NCBI GenBank assembly: GCA_964563135.1
Contig: CAZLWV010000013.1
Location: 13,974 to 77,973, forward strand
Reading direction: 5' to 3'
Origin: JAAYAY01 sp964563135
GTDB lineage: Bacteria; Planctomycetota; Planctomycetia; Pirellulales; Thermoguttaceae
Length of the DNA stretch: 64,000 nt
Shown: positions 16,961 to 26,264 of the stretch, in pieces
Numbering within the stretch: position 1 is the first letter of the stretch
How the letters are laid out: the number at the start of each line of letters is the position of its first letter
The notes under the pieces: model-generated
Told to the model about the DNA's origin: nothing
The model's input: only the letters and a program-made list of their open reading frames with translations
Databases searched by the model: none
Made by a program: the position numbers and the translations under genes

Positions 16961-19900
16961 CTATTTGGGAGGGGGTCCGCCGGGCGTGTCTGTTACGGAT
17001 GCGAGAGCTCGCTTGGCTTGCTGCTGCACGGCTCCGTACTTTGAGTTCCATGATCCCGAGGCGAGTGTCTGGAGCAGATCGCGGGCTTCCGATCCACGGC
17101 CGGATTCGATGCGGGCACGGGCGCGGTTCCAAAGGATCTCGGCATTGGTCGGATCGGCTTTGAAGGCGAGCCCGTAGGCGCGGTCGGCCAGTTCGTATTG
17201 ACCTTGCTGATGGAAGTTGCTGGCGAGGTCCGACCAGTTGATTGGGGGCTGGTCCGCGGTGGCCAGGGGCGAGGTGACGTAGTCCCAGGCAAGGTCGACG
17301 GCCCCCAAGCGGGCCAGGGCGGCACCGGCGAGGCGGCATGGTTCGGCGGGCTGGGGATCCAGGGAACGCCAGCGGTCGGCCGAAGCGACGATCCGCGAGA
17401 TTCGGCCGGCCTGAAAGTCTGGATCGGAGGAGGGACCGCTCTGGGCGGCCTGGTCGAAGAGACCCAGGAGTCTGCCATAGTCCGTACGGATCAAGTTGAG
17501 GTTGACTTCTTCGGGAAGCCGATCGAACTGGAGGGCGAGGGCCCGGTCGAGGCACTCGGCGGCGCGGGCGGGCCGGCCTTGCTCTTCGGCCATCAGGCCC
17601 GCAAAACGCCACAGGGTCGGGGCGTCTTTGAAGGGATCGGTTTCGAGAAGCGCGCCGAGCATGGCTTCGGCTCTGGGCCGCTGGCCGATCTGCCAGAGGT
17701 AGCTCACGGCAGCAAGAGTCTCTGGTCCGGGACCTTGTGCTGCCGTGGAGGCGGTCACGGAGGCAAAGATCCGTTCGGCGTGGTCCTTGGCGCCGAGTTG
17801 GTGGAGGGAAAAGGCAACCGACAGGGCTTGAGGTCCGACAAGATGTGCCACGGACTCGTTGGTGATCCGATCGACGATTGCCTGCCAGGCGTCTGGCTCT
17901 TCGTTACCTGGAAAGAAGGTGGCTTTGGTTTCCGGAGAGAGTCGCGGGACGATACGGGCATCGAGCATGTCGTCGATCAGGGCACGGAAGAGATCTCGTC
18001 CGCGGCCGGTCTTCTCCGTTTCGGCCACCGATTCGGCGTGGAGGAGACGTAGTGGGAAGGCTGCCGGCCCGAATTGGCGAAGCGACGGGGCCACCTTGTC
18101 GCCGATGCGAGCCAAGGGCTCTTTGCCTCCATACTGGGCCACGGCGGCCAGGGCGCTGACGGCAAAGGCGGCGGAGGGAGCCTGGTTCACGAACTGGGCG
18201 GTCTGCCGCTCGAGTTCGGCGAGCTGGTCGGCGGACAGCTTCTGGCCGACGAGTTGCTGCCAGTCGAGCCAGAGATCGTGAAGCTGGGCGAGACGGCTGG
18301 GGAAGGCGTCGGCAGAGCCGCCGAGGGGGCCGACCTTCTCCTTGCCCAACTGCGATTCCTGCAAGGCCGTCACGTAGTGGGTGATCAGTTCGTCGGGAGT
18401 CGACTGGAGGGGGACGAAGAGGTGGCGGACTCCGTAGGGATCGTCGTCCGGTTTGGCATCCCATTTCACGCCGGCAGCCAGCAGGAGGGTATAGAAACCG
18501 GGGCGGCGGTCCCCCTTGGCCAGGAAGCACCAACCGATGGTGGAGAGGATCTTTTCGTTCCCGGCGGCCGTTTCGGCGGCCAGCACGGCCAGGGCATCCT
18601 CGGTGCTCCAATTCTTGTGGGCCCCGTCGTCCGTAAGGCCACGGGCGGCTAGTACGTGCTCCCGAGTGCGCCAAGGCAACGGCAGAACGACCAGCGACGG
18701 ATCGGGCCGGAGGTCCGGAGCCTCGCAGGGCTCGGTCACGATCGTGCGATTGAGACATTCCTTCCCGTCGGCGTCGAGGAGTCGGAGTGTGCCGCTGGAA
18801 TCGTAGGTTTCGCGGAGAAGGACTTGGTGCGAGTCGGATCGCACAAGTTGCCGCTCGGCAAGACGCCCGTCGCCGGCGAAGACCAGACGCAGCTCGATGC
18901 GGACGGTGGGCTTCGCTTCGTCCTGGTTCGATTCGTCCGAGGGATGAGGAACCACTGCGACCGTACGATCGTCGACGACGGCGACGTCCGCCCCGCGGGC
19001 CAGCTGGTCGGCAGCAGGCAGCAGCCAGGGGACGCGGGCCTGCGGGAGGTTTTGATAGAAACGGCTGTTGAGACGCTGTGCTCCCACGCCGAGTTCGGGA
19101 TAGAGGTGCCAGAGGTGCTCGCCGTCAGAAAGAACCGTTTCCTTCAGGCCCAGTGACGTCTCGAAATCAACGCGGAAACGTCCTTGCCCGTCGAAGGCAA
19201 CGTCGGTCTTGAGACCCTCGTTCTGTTTCGCGGTCAACCGCTGCCAGCCTCCGCGGCGCGACCGGTCGATCAACTGCCGGGCACGGGGGTCGATCCGGCC
19301 GGTCCGGGGCTTGTCGGCGATTCCGGCCTCGGCATCCAGAACGGCCAGCACATCGGCCATCGTCGTGTGCATTGCGGGGGCGTAGACGAGGAGATCGTCG
19401 ACTTTGGGAGAGCGGAAGTGCAAGGATCGGTTGAAGCTGACGAACCGCTCGGCGTACTGGGGAGGCAGGATGAGGAGGCAATCGTCGGTGACGACATAGG
19501 TTAAGTTCACCTGGCCGAGGATCAGCCGCAACGCAGAGCGGAGGGAGACACCGGAAAGCCGAATAGTAACCTTTGCCCGCGGGCTGATGCCTGCCTCTTG
19601 CAGATAGCCGGTGGCAAGGCGGATGTCGATGTGGTGGTAATTGCCCCAGAACTCGACGACATCGCTGAGCGGCTGATCGGCAAAGTCGGCGGTTGTCTTC
19701 TCGTCGAGGGCGACCCGGACATCCTTTTTGGCGAGGATGGAGCCGCTCGGATCCATCAATCGATAGCGATCGTCGCGGCGAGCGGTCAGTTCTGCCCAGA
19801 CCTCGGCGGGTGGATAGATGAGCGGCTCGTCGGGAAATGGTATGTGCGAGAGCCCCGTGTTGTAGAGGGCATCTACAAGGTCGAGCTGTCTCTTGATCTG

Positions 19901-21775
19901 CCCGTTCAATGACAACCCCCCGGAAGAAGAACTGTAGCTTTCGGATAACATGCTTGGACCCAATCCGGGGATTCCTTCGCCACCGATCTCTTGAACGGGC
20001 ATGATCAGATCGGCTACGGGATAGACCTTGGTTGACAAGGCCATGTCAAGAGAGGGTTGCATGAAGTCTGTGGAGGGGCCGGACATCGTATCCCACGACT
20101 CGGGTTGAACCGTTGCCATAGTCAAGTCGATCAGGCTGTAGGAGTCGGCCATCTCGATGCCCTGGCTTCCATATAGGGGCAGACCTTGATCGAGCGTGAA
20201 CGCATCCCCCTCGCTGGTCCAGACGCGCATGCGCGAGTCCGCCGAGGACGCCACTGGGTAGGACATGCCAAGCGTCACACTTCCATCCCAATCGACGTCC
20301 AATGAGTTCCGGCTCCAACTGACATCAGACTCGTCCCAGAGGATTCCCAGCCGTTCCTCTTCCTCCTCCTGGATGATGATGCGTGGCGTGACCATCATCA
20401 TGAGGCTCTGCGTCTCCCGCCCAATTGCAGGGGCGCCAAAGAGCCTATTCACATAGGGCAGTGTGCCTAACATCGGTACAGCATCCGACGTGCCCGCTAC
20501 CACCCGCCCCCGCACTTGAAACGGACGCTCTGTTTCTGCTGAGTATCCCCAGCGGTACAGACTCCGATTTCGCGGGTAGCCAGGCCGGCTGACCTGCCAA
20601 ACGGTATACGGCGTACCTCGCCGACCTCGAACGACGATCGTCTTGAGAACGTCGTCGACGCCGGGTCTCCCCTCACGGATTTCCTCCCGGCATTCCGACT
20701 CGGATCTCAAGGGCTCGTGGACGACTTCGATCGTCTCCGGACAAGGGTACATCGCCCAGTGGTCCTTGCGGCCGCGGTCGACGTGGTACTCGTTGTACAT
20801 CTCCTCGTTTTCGAGGACCAGAAGCGAGGTGAAGGGGGACATGACGTACATGGCCATGCTGAGGTTGACGATCTCGTCGTGGTGGGCCAGCGCGTCTTCG
20901 GCGACCAGGCGGTCGATCTCGAGTTTGGACCAGGTCCGGGGGAGATAGTCGGCCTCTTTGGCGATGTCCTTGACGGGGAGTCGCTTGGAATAGGGCTTCC
21001 CGTCCACCAGTCCAGTGACCTCGACGAACTTGGGCAGTTCGTTGCCGACGTCGAGTCGGACGACAGAGAACAGCTCTTCCCCTTGGCAAACGACGTCGCT
21101 CATGTTGAGAAACTGGAGTCTTTCGCGGTCGTCGACGACGCGCACGTTCGTCAGCCGCGGCGCATTGAGCCGGGAGGCAAGCTCGATCGCCCGCCAGGTG
21201 ACCGGCTCGTTGGGGTTGATCTGCGCGACGTATCCGCCGGAGTTGCCGGCGAGCCGCTTCATGAGGGCTCGATTCCAGCGGTTGCCGACAGCCACGCCCA
21301 CGTAGGCAGTTTCCTTGGGCAGCAGACGGACGAGGGCCTCGGGATCGTTTTGGCCCAGTTTCGGGTAGCCGGAGCCCAGGTGGACAAGACACGGCTGCTC
21401 GACGGTTCCAGCCACCTCGGCCGCAGCCGTGAAGGCCTTTTCGAGATCGAGGGCGCCCACGAGCTGCGTCTTTTCGAGGAACTCGGCGGCCCGCTCCACG
21501 TTCTTTGGCTGGACGGCCAGGGGTTTGTCGGCCAGGGCGCGGATTTGGCTCGTGGCGGCCAGGAGCGTGAAGGTGTCGTCGTGCTCGGCGTTTTCGAGGA
21601 GGGTCTTGATCACGTCGAGCTGGACCCGGGCCAGCACGGGGTCGCGATCGGCCGAGGCCTCGTACAAAAATACCCAATCGCGCCGTGTCTTCGCGCCACC
21701 GCCTGGCTGGAAGGGATACCGGAGGGCAAGATAACGGCCGCTTTCGTGCTCAGCCGAAACGAAGCGGGGCCCGGG
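16961..21775 (-). CDS. C-terminal part of giant FecR-VIT-VWA protein: VWA, secretin-like and TPR regions (frameshifted from its N-terminus)
   Basis: About 1,600 residues in the -1 frame relative to the N-terminal part; homologous reading resumes near 21775. In order: a VWA fold (RRDWVFLYEASADRDPVLAR) whose metal motif DxSxS is degraded to EASAD; a beta region with LPKFVEVTGLVDGKPYSKRL; then a segment like the end of type II/III secretins (VPMLGTLPYVNRLFGAP and LMMMVTPRIIIQEEEEE, about 20340-20480). An STN/secretin-N-like unit follows (FADQPLSDVVEFWGNYH, VTIRLSGVSLRSALRLIL, about 19500-19700), then a lipoprotein-carrier-like beta region. Last come several TPR-type helical pairs (AYGLAFKADPTNAEILWNRA). 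Parts of this layout occur in planctomycete proteins. Function unknown; an envelope-spanning scaffold is inference. Confidence 0.8.
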   Translation of the reverse strand, partial: PGPRFVSAEHESGRYLALRYPFQPGGGAKTRRDWVFLYEASADRDPVLARVQLDVIKTLLENAEHDDTFTLLAATSQIRALADKPLAVQPKNVERAAEFLEKTQLVGALDLEKAFTAAAEVAGTVEQPCLVHLGSGYPKLGQNDPEALVRLLPKETAYVGVAVGNRWNRALMKRLAGNSGGYVAQINPNEPVTWRAIELASRLNAPRLTNVRVVDDRERLQFLNMSDVVCQGEELFSVVRLDVGNELPKFVEVTGLVDGKPYSKRLPVKDIAKEADYLPRTWSKLEIDRLVAEDALAHHDEIVNLSMAMYVMSPFTSLLVLENEEMYNEYHVDRGRKDHWAMYPCPETIEVVHEPLRSESECREEIREGRPGVDDVLKTIVVRGRRGTPYTVWQVSRPGYPRNRSLYRWGYSAETERPFQVRGRVVAGTSDAVPMLGTLPYVNRLFGAPAIGRETQSLMMMVTPRIIIQEEEEERLGILWDESDVSWSRNSLDVDWDGSVTLGMSYPVASSADSRMRVWTSEGDAFTLDQGLPLYGSQGIEMADSYSLIDLTMATVQPESWDTMSGPSTDFMQPSLDMALSTKVYPVADLIMPVQEIGGEGIPGLGPSMLSESYSSSSGGLSLNGQIKRQLDLVDALYNTGLSHIPFPDEPLIYPPAEVWAELTARRDDRYRLMDPSGSILAKKDVRVALDEKTTADFADQPLSDVVEFWGNYHHIDIRLATGYLQEAGISPRAKVTIRLSGVSLRSALRLILGQVNLTYVVTDDCLLILPPQYAERFVSFNRSLHFRSPKVDDLLVYAPAMHTTMADVLAVLDAEAGIADKPRTGRIDPRARQLIDRSRRGGWQRLTAKQNEGLKTDVAFDGQGRFRVDFETSLGLKETVLSDGEHLWHLYPELGVGAQRLNSRFYQNLPQARVPWLLPAADQLARGADVAVVDDRTVAVVPHPSDESNQDEAKPTVRIELRLVFAGDGRLAERQLVRSDSHQVLLRETYDSSGTLRLLDADGKECLNRTIVTEPCEAPDLRPDPSLVVLPLPWRTREHVLAARGLTDDGAHKNWSTEDALAVLAAETAAGNEKILSTIGWCFLAKGDRRPGFYTLLLAAGVKWDAKPDDDPYGVRHLFVPLQSTPDELITHYVTALQESQLGKEKVGPLGGSADAFPSRLAQLHDLWLDWQQLVGQKLSADQLAELERQTAQFVNQAPSAAFAVSALAAVAQYGGKEPLARIGDKVAPSLRQFGPAAFPLRLLHAESVAETEKTGRGRDLFRALIDDMLDARIVPRLSPETKATFFPGNEEPDAWQAIVDRITNESVAHLVGPQALSVAFSLHQLGAKDHAERIFASVTASTAAQGPGPETLAAVSYLWQIGQRPRAEAMLGALLETDPFKDAPTLWRFAGLMAEEQGRPARAAECLDRALALQFDRLPEEVNLNLIRTDYGRLLGLFDQAAQSGPSSDPDFQAGRISRIVASADRWRSLDPQPAEPCRLAGAALARLGAVDLAWDYVTSPLATADQPPINWSDLASNFHQQGQYELADRAYGLAFKADPTNAEILWNRARARIESGRGSEARDLLQTLASGSWNSKYGAVQQQAKRALASVTDTPGGPPPK

Positions 21776-23268
21776 CTGGCTGCCGTCACTTTGCGACGGA
21801 CGCCGGGTTTGAAGTCGCAGGAGTCGGCTTCCCAGCGGCAATCGCGGGAGTTCTTCGCGCGGACATGGCACGACCAGTGACCCACCCCGGTCATGCTGTG
21901 TCCGCCGGGGAAGCGATACTCCACGCGATCGCCGAGCCGATCGAGGCGCTGGGTGTAGCTCAAGATGATCCGCTTTTCCTGGCGTCCTTCCAGGGGGAAG
22001 ACCCGCATGCGGAAGGTGCTGCCGTCGATCCACTCCAGCAGGGCGGGGTCCTTTTGTTTGCTGACGATCGACTCGAAGGTTCTTCGGGCGTGCTCGCGCT
22101 CGGCCATGCCCCCTTCCATGAGCTTGCCGCCCACGTACATAGCCAACCGGGAGAGCGAGGCGTCGGGGGGGAGCGGGAAGTAGAACGTGCCCTCGAGCCG
22201 CGATGTCTCCTGGTTAAAGTAGGTCTGGTCGATGGTGGTTCGGGCGAAGCCGTCCTCGATGTGGACATCGACGTGGTAGCGCCGCATGGTGAGGCTGGCT
22301 TCCTGGCCGTCGGGGCGTTTGGCCACGAGGGCTCCCCCCTTGTAGTTGCTGGCCGGGACGAGGGGCGACTCATAGGCCGTCACCAGGTCGCGGGTCCAGC
22401 CGATCAGGTGAAAGGCCTGGCCGATGGGAACTGGAGTGTCTTTCGCGTTTGCGGCGAGTTGCTGGCCGGCCTCGACGGGCTCTTTAAGGCCGCTGACCTG
22501 GACCTTGCCCTGAGTGACAGCCACCGAGGTGCCGTCGCTACCGGCGCGGACGTTGAACCTGGTGCCCAAGGAAACGATTTCGCGATCGGGGGTGGCGACC
22601 ACGAAGTGGTTGCTCTCATGGCTGCCCGCAGGGTCGGGTTCGGCCGTGGGTTCTTCGCCGTGCCGCGGCGACACTTCCAGATAGATTTCACCCTGGTCGA
22701 GGGCGATACGGCGGGCGGACTGGAGGGCGAGCTTCGTGTTGCTGTTGAGGTAGAGAGCCGAACCGTCGGGCAGCTCGACCCGGCGGCGCTCGGCGGGGCC
22801 GGTCTGGAGGGAATGGCCGATGGCCAATTGCGGAGCCTTGGTGCCATCGGCATGGGGACGAGGTGTGAGGGGGCTTTTTACCGCCCAGTTCCTCGCAGGG
22901 GTCAGGGTATGAGAGACGAGCCGCTGCGGTGTCGGCTGTGGCGACGAGTCGTGGCCGGCGATCTGGCGCGGTGTGCTCTTGTCCGCCCGCTGCACAGTGG
23001 AGAGGACGTGGCCCAGGGCGGCTCCCAAGGTGAGAAGGACTGTGGCGGCGACCGCCCAGGTGATCGCCCGCTGCGCTGGGTGAGTGCGGCGGTCGACGAG
23101 CTGGTTTCGTCGATGCGCAGCCTCGGCCATCATCGCCCGAGTCACGCGCTCGGTGAAGGCTGAGTCCGGTTGTTCGGGGCGGTAGGAATTGACGAGGAGA
23201 CGCTGGACGTTGGTTTCGCCGACGTTTTCGGGTTCATCGCGGTCAGGTTGAGGAGTATTCTCGCTCAT
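21766..23268 (-). CDS. N-terminal part of giant membrane protein: FecR and VIT domains (anti-sigma-like position)
   Basis: About 500 residues starting MSENTPQPDRDEPENVGETN. The first 68 residues are cytoplasmic and acidic, followed by one transmembrane helix at about residues 69-89 (TWAVAATVLLTLGAALGHVL). A FecR domain follows (ELPDGSALYLNSNTKLAL, DQGEIYLEVSPRHG, VSLGTRFNVRAG). After it comes a VIT domain (HIEDGFARTTIDQTYFNQ, FYFPLPPDASLSRLAMYVGG, FRMRVFPLEGRQEKRIILSY). The gene lies 140 bases after an ECF sigma gene on the same strand, the usual place of a membrane anti-sigma or sensor. Near the run GGGGCCCGGG at 21766-21775 the reading must slip by one base to continue into VSAEHESGRYLALRY. 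The uninterrupted frame instead runs out at 21610. Confidence 0.85.
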
Positions 23269-23408
23269 GGCTGGAAACCCATGGTTGGAGGACAGACAAG
23301 GGCGTGCAAATGCACGTCAGAGTGACCGGACGGTCTGGCAAGGGGGCAATGGAATGGAGGATTGCTTGGATGTTCAGAGTCCCGCCCGGCAGGCAGGACC
23401 CACTTTGA

Positions 23409-23999
23409 TCACGCTTCGCCGAGTGCGGCAAAGGTGGCGCGGAAGGCTTTTCTGGCTCGGGTGAGCTGGCTTTCGACGGCTTTTTCGGACATCCGCCAGG
23501 CGGCGGCGATATCTCTTATGCTCTTGCCGGCTACGTATTTCGCTTCGAGGGCTTCGCGGTATTTGGCCGGCAACTGGGCCATGGTGGCGTTGACCATGTC
23601 GCGAGTTTCTTCACGATCGAGCACATCGGAGGCGATGGGTTCGGACTCGATACGTGAGTAGATGGTGCGGAGATCTTCGTCGAGTCTGTCCCAGAGTGTC
23701 TGGAAGTTGAGGGCCTCTCCTTCGTTTCCCAGCGCGCGGCGAATCTCGTTTCGCGCCAGGCCGGTCAGCCAGCTCAAGATGTTTCCCTTGGCACGTGCCG
23801 GATCGTACTTCTCCAAGTCGCGGATGGCCCTGATGAGCGTTTCCTGGACCACTTCCTCGGTCAGATGGGAATTGGCGCCGAGCCGGTGGAAGCAGAATCG
23901 GTAGAGCGGTCCGATCGTTGCCGCAGCCAGGGCTTCGACGGCCAGCTGCTCCCCGCGGAGTGCCCGGCGATGCCAGCGCTGGTCAAAGTATTCGGGCAA
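23409..23999 (-). CDS. ECF-type RNA polymerase sigma factor
   Basis: A 196-residue sigma-70-family protein. Region 2 lies at about residues 25-95 (TEEVVQETLIRAIRDLEKYD then NILSWLTGLARNEIRR). Region 4 lies at about residues 135-190 (QLPAKYREALEAKYVAGKSI followed by the helix-turn-helix DIAAAWRMSEKAVESQLTRA). The sequence between them is longer and more acidic than in small ECFs, as in planctomycete-specific ECF groups. The downstream gene on the same strand encodes a FecR-domain membrane protein, the natural partner for controlling it. It directs RNA polymerase to an unknown regulon in response to an envelope signal. Confidence 0.93.
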   Translation of the reverse strand: MPEYFDQRWHRRALRGEQLAVEALAAATIGPLYRFCFHRLGANSHLTEEVVQETLIRAIRDLEKYDPARAKGNILSWLTGLARNEIRRALGNEGEALNFQTLWDRLDEDLRTIYSRIESEPIASDVLDREETRDMVNATMAQLPAKYREALEAKYVAGKSIRDIAAAWRMSEKAVESQLTRARKAFRATFAALGEA

Positions 24000-24283
24000 G
24001 GCAGCAGCTCCGTGGGGTTGTCAGAACGCGAGGAACTTGTGGCTCAGCGTGATTCCGCTCCGACCAACAGCTTACCTGCTTATGTCAGGAATTGGGCGAG
24101 ATCCTTCGGCGGCGAGCAGCGGAAAAGGTGGAATCCACTGGCCGTACTCTCCAGGTTCCGGGTTTCTGCCGGACTGGCTCAGGCTTCGAGTCTTCATGGT
24201 CGCCGGTGGAGCAAACCCGACAATCGCCAGATCCGGCAGAGTCTTGTCGGGATACAGATTCTCCCCTTGTTTGCCGATGAAAG

Positions 24284-25102
24284 ATGATGAGGCGTTCTCT
24301 CAAGGCGTTTCAGGCTGCGCGCACAATGATCCAACCCCTTCTGCTGCAAGCATTTGCGAGCACACCCGTGCGAACAGACGCCCTCCAAAGGGTGTCGTCG
24401 TCCGGCGTGTGCGCCAATTGCGGCCAGACGGCGTGCCAGTGTGCATCGATGGCCGAGGTGGCTGGTTCCAGCCAGCCGGTCGACCAGTTGGAACTGTCCG
24501 CCGAGGGCCTGGCAGCCGCGGAGGCGGAAAAGGACTCCGTGGTTGAGCCCGCGACATCAGGCGACAAGGCGCACGAGGCCGACTCGGCTGCGGCTTCGCA
24601 GGGGCCTCCTGAAGGAACAGGGAGCGAGGCAAACCAGAGGGGTCCGGCGGGGAAGGTCGGCCAGTCAGAAACCGAGCTGACAGGCGAGGAACAGGCGGAA
24701 CTCAGAGAACTGGCGAGCGCCGACCGAGAGGTTCGCGCCCACGAACAGGCCCACATGGCGACCGCGGGCCCCTATGCTCGGGGCGGACCGTCTTACCAGT
24801 ATGAAGAGGGGCCCGACGGACGGCAATACGCGGTCGGCGGCGAGGTAGGCATCGACTCGTCGCCGGTGGCCGGCGATCCCGAGGCCAGCATCGACAAGGC
24901 CCAACAGGTTCGCGCGGCGGCGCTGGCTCCGGCGACACCTTCCGGCCAGGATATGCGGGTTGCGGCCGCTGCCGCACAGATGGCGGCCCAGGCCCGACTT
25001 GAGCTGGCCCAACAGAAGCGAGCTCAAGAGTCTGCGGCGGCCTCCTACGGAGCCTCGAGCGGAATGGACGCGATGGGGACGCTGCTGGACCTGGTGGCCT
25101 GA
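24284..25102 (+). CDS. SprA-related putative metalloprotease (CJM1_0395 family)
   Basis: A 272-residue protein. The conserved half begins at about residue 130 with ELASADREVRAHEQAHMATA. It contains the zinc-type HExxH motif as HEQAH, and continues YARGGPSYQYEEGPDGRQYA and VGGEVGIDSSPVAGDPEASI, which is the core of SprA-related proteins. The N-terminal 120 residues are Ala/Glu/Ser-rich and low complexity, with a small CANCGQTACQC cysteine cluster. That cluster could bind a metal. No classical signal peptide is seen. The gene is divergent from the sigma gene. A dispersed repeat begins immediately after its stop. The family is annotated as putative metalloprotease only from the HExxH motif; activity is not demonstrated. 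Confidence 0.85.
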   Translation: MMRRSLKAFQAARTMIQPLLLQAFASTPVRTDALQRVSSSGVCANCGQTACQCASMAEVAGSSQPVDQLELSAEGLAAAEAEKDSVVEPATSGDKAHEADSAAASQGPPEGTGSEANQRGPAGKVGQSETELTGEEQAELRELASADREVRAHEQAHMATAGPYARGGPSYQYEEGPDGRQYAVGGEVGIDSSPVAGDPEASIDKAQQVRAAALAPATPSGQDMRVAAAAAQMAAQARLELAQQKRAQESAAASYGASSGMDAMGTLLDLVA

Positions 25103-25430
25103 ACAGACTGGCACGATTCCAGGAGATCCAGGCTCCGCCACCTTTCGGGAAGCGGCCTGAAGGAGGTGACCCATTCCGGGAATCGCGCCACTCGATTGGC
25201 AGTGGCTGGGCCGCCAGCCAGTACTAGCCGCTGGACCACAAGCCATCCAGAGATTTTGGCCTTTGAAGAAGCACGGTCTTTTGGACGGATGGGGGGTGTC
25301 GGGAATCTGTGCCGGAAGGGCATGGGATTCATGGCAAGGCACGCGCCCTGGCGCCGATTTCGGATGAGAGGGCCGTGCTGTCGGCACGTTGCCGCAACCG
25401 TTTCAGCCAAACATTCGGAGAGCGCTTGCG
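25103..25430. other. Intergenic region holding a dispersed repeat
   Basis: About 330 bases between the SprA-related gene and the small exported-protein gene. The first 97 bases are copy A of a structured dispersed repeat (25104-25199). The rest shows no gene. GGAG at 25417-25420 is the ribosome-binding site of the next gene. Confidence 0.6.
25104..25199. repeat. Dispersed structured repeat, copy A
   Basis: About 96 bases closely similar to 33316-33417. Shared blocks are GCACGATTCC, AGATCC, CTTTCGGG or CTTCGGG, a GCGGC arm, GGCCCATTC-type sequence and GGGAATC. The outer arms GATTCC (25115-25120) and GGAATC pair with each other. An inner GC-rich hairpin closes on the TTCGGG loop, so the element is an imperfect cruciform. 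It starts directly after the stop of the SprA-related gene. No transposase is nearby. It may be a REP-like or MITE-like element, or a shared 3' RNA structure. Confidence 0.7.
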
Positions 25431-26030
25431 ATGAGAAAGAGCATGTCACTGGCAGTGCTTGTCCTGGCCGTAGCGGCAACCGCAGGATCGGCCCGTGAAC
25501 CGGTTGCCACGGCAAAGGTTTACCTGCCACGGAAGGCCGTGGTGGATGGGTATCTTCGAGCGGAACAAGCCCGGCTGCACGCGATCGATCGGCAACGGCA
25601 GGCCATCGACCTGATGACGTGGTATGGTACGTACGCACCGCGGTATTACGAGGTTCCGCCCAGCTATCTTGCTGGACGCGGCCAATGGCGGTATGAGCGA
25701 AAACTTGCCAGGAGCCCGTACGCGGTGGCGTTTCCCAGCGCGCCCGGCTATGCGTATCCGGGAGGAGGGAGGGTCGTACCCATGCTTCCCTATCTCGACC
25801 CGAGTCCGCCGCCGGTCGAACAACCCCTTGGACACAGGAAGACCTGGACGGGACCGAACGGCTACGTGTACGAGCCGCTCTACGCGTCGGACTTGACCAG
25901 CAACGAGGGGACGGATTCCTTGGGGGAGGCTGCAGAGACGGCCGCACCCGCGCCGGTTCCCGCCGGTGCGGAGACGATTCCCACTCCGCCCTCGCTGCCG
26001 GAGGCGATTCCGACGCCGAGACCCGAATAG
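25431..26030 (+). CDS. Small exported protein of unknown function
   Basis: A 199-residue protein. The start is ATG 25431 (MRKSMSLAVLVLAVAATAGS), with GGAG ten bases upstream; the in-frame extension to 25389 lacks signal-peptide character. A signal peptide is cleaved near GSAREP. The mature protein is Tyr/Pro/Arg-rich (TWYGTYAPRYYEVPPSYLAG, SPYAVAFPSAPGYAYPGGGR) and ends in a Pro/Ala/Thr-rich tail (PTPPSLPEAIPTPRPE). No recognised domain. It may be an envelope-associated or cell-surface protein. The next gene converges on it after 235 bases. Confidence 0.7.
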   Translation: MRKSMSLAVLVLAVAATAGSAREPVATAKVYLPRKAVVDGYLRAEQARLHAIDRQRQAIDLMTWYGTYAPRYYEVPPSYLAGRGQWRYERKLARSPYAVAFPSAPGYAYPGGGRVVPMLPYLDPSPPPVEQPLGHRKTWTGPNGYVYEPLYASDLTSNEGTDSLGEAAETAAPAPVPAGAETIPTPPSLPEAIPTPRPE

Positions 26031-26264
26031 GGGGCTCGCGTGCCGAAGAGCACGTTTTCCGGCCCAGTCAGAATCGGCCGGTCAAGGCGGCTCGTGGTGG
26101 TTGAGCAAGGGCTTTGAACGGAGTGGGGAAAGACGCCCGCAGACTCCTGGCAGGCAGATGGGCTTCCCGCAATCGGCGCGACAACCCGGGGTTGGCTTGG
26201 ACGGATCTCAACCGCTCGCCCCGCGAGCTGTCTGGACCTGGATGCGGGAGGGCTTGCTGACACA

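Noticed and set aside
21685..23163. Plus-strand frame of 492 codons antisense to the FecR-VIT gene
   Set aside because: No domain, no start signal, and the opposite strand has FecR and VIT motifs.
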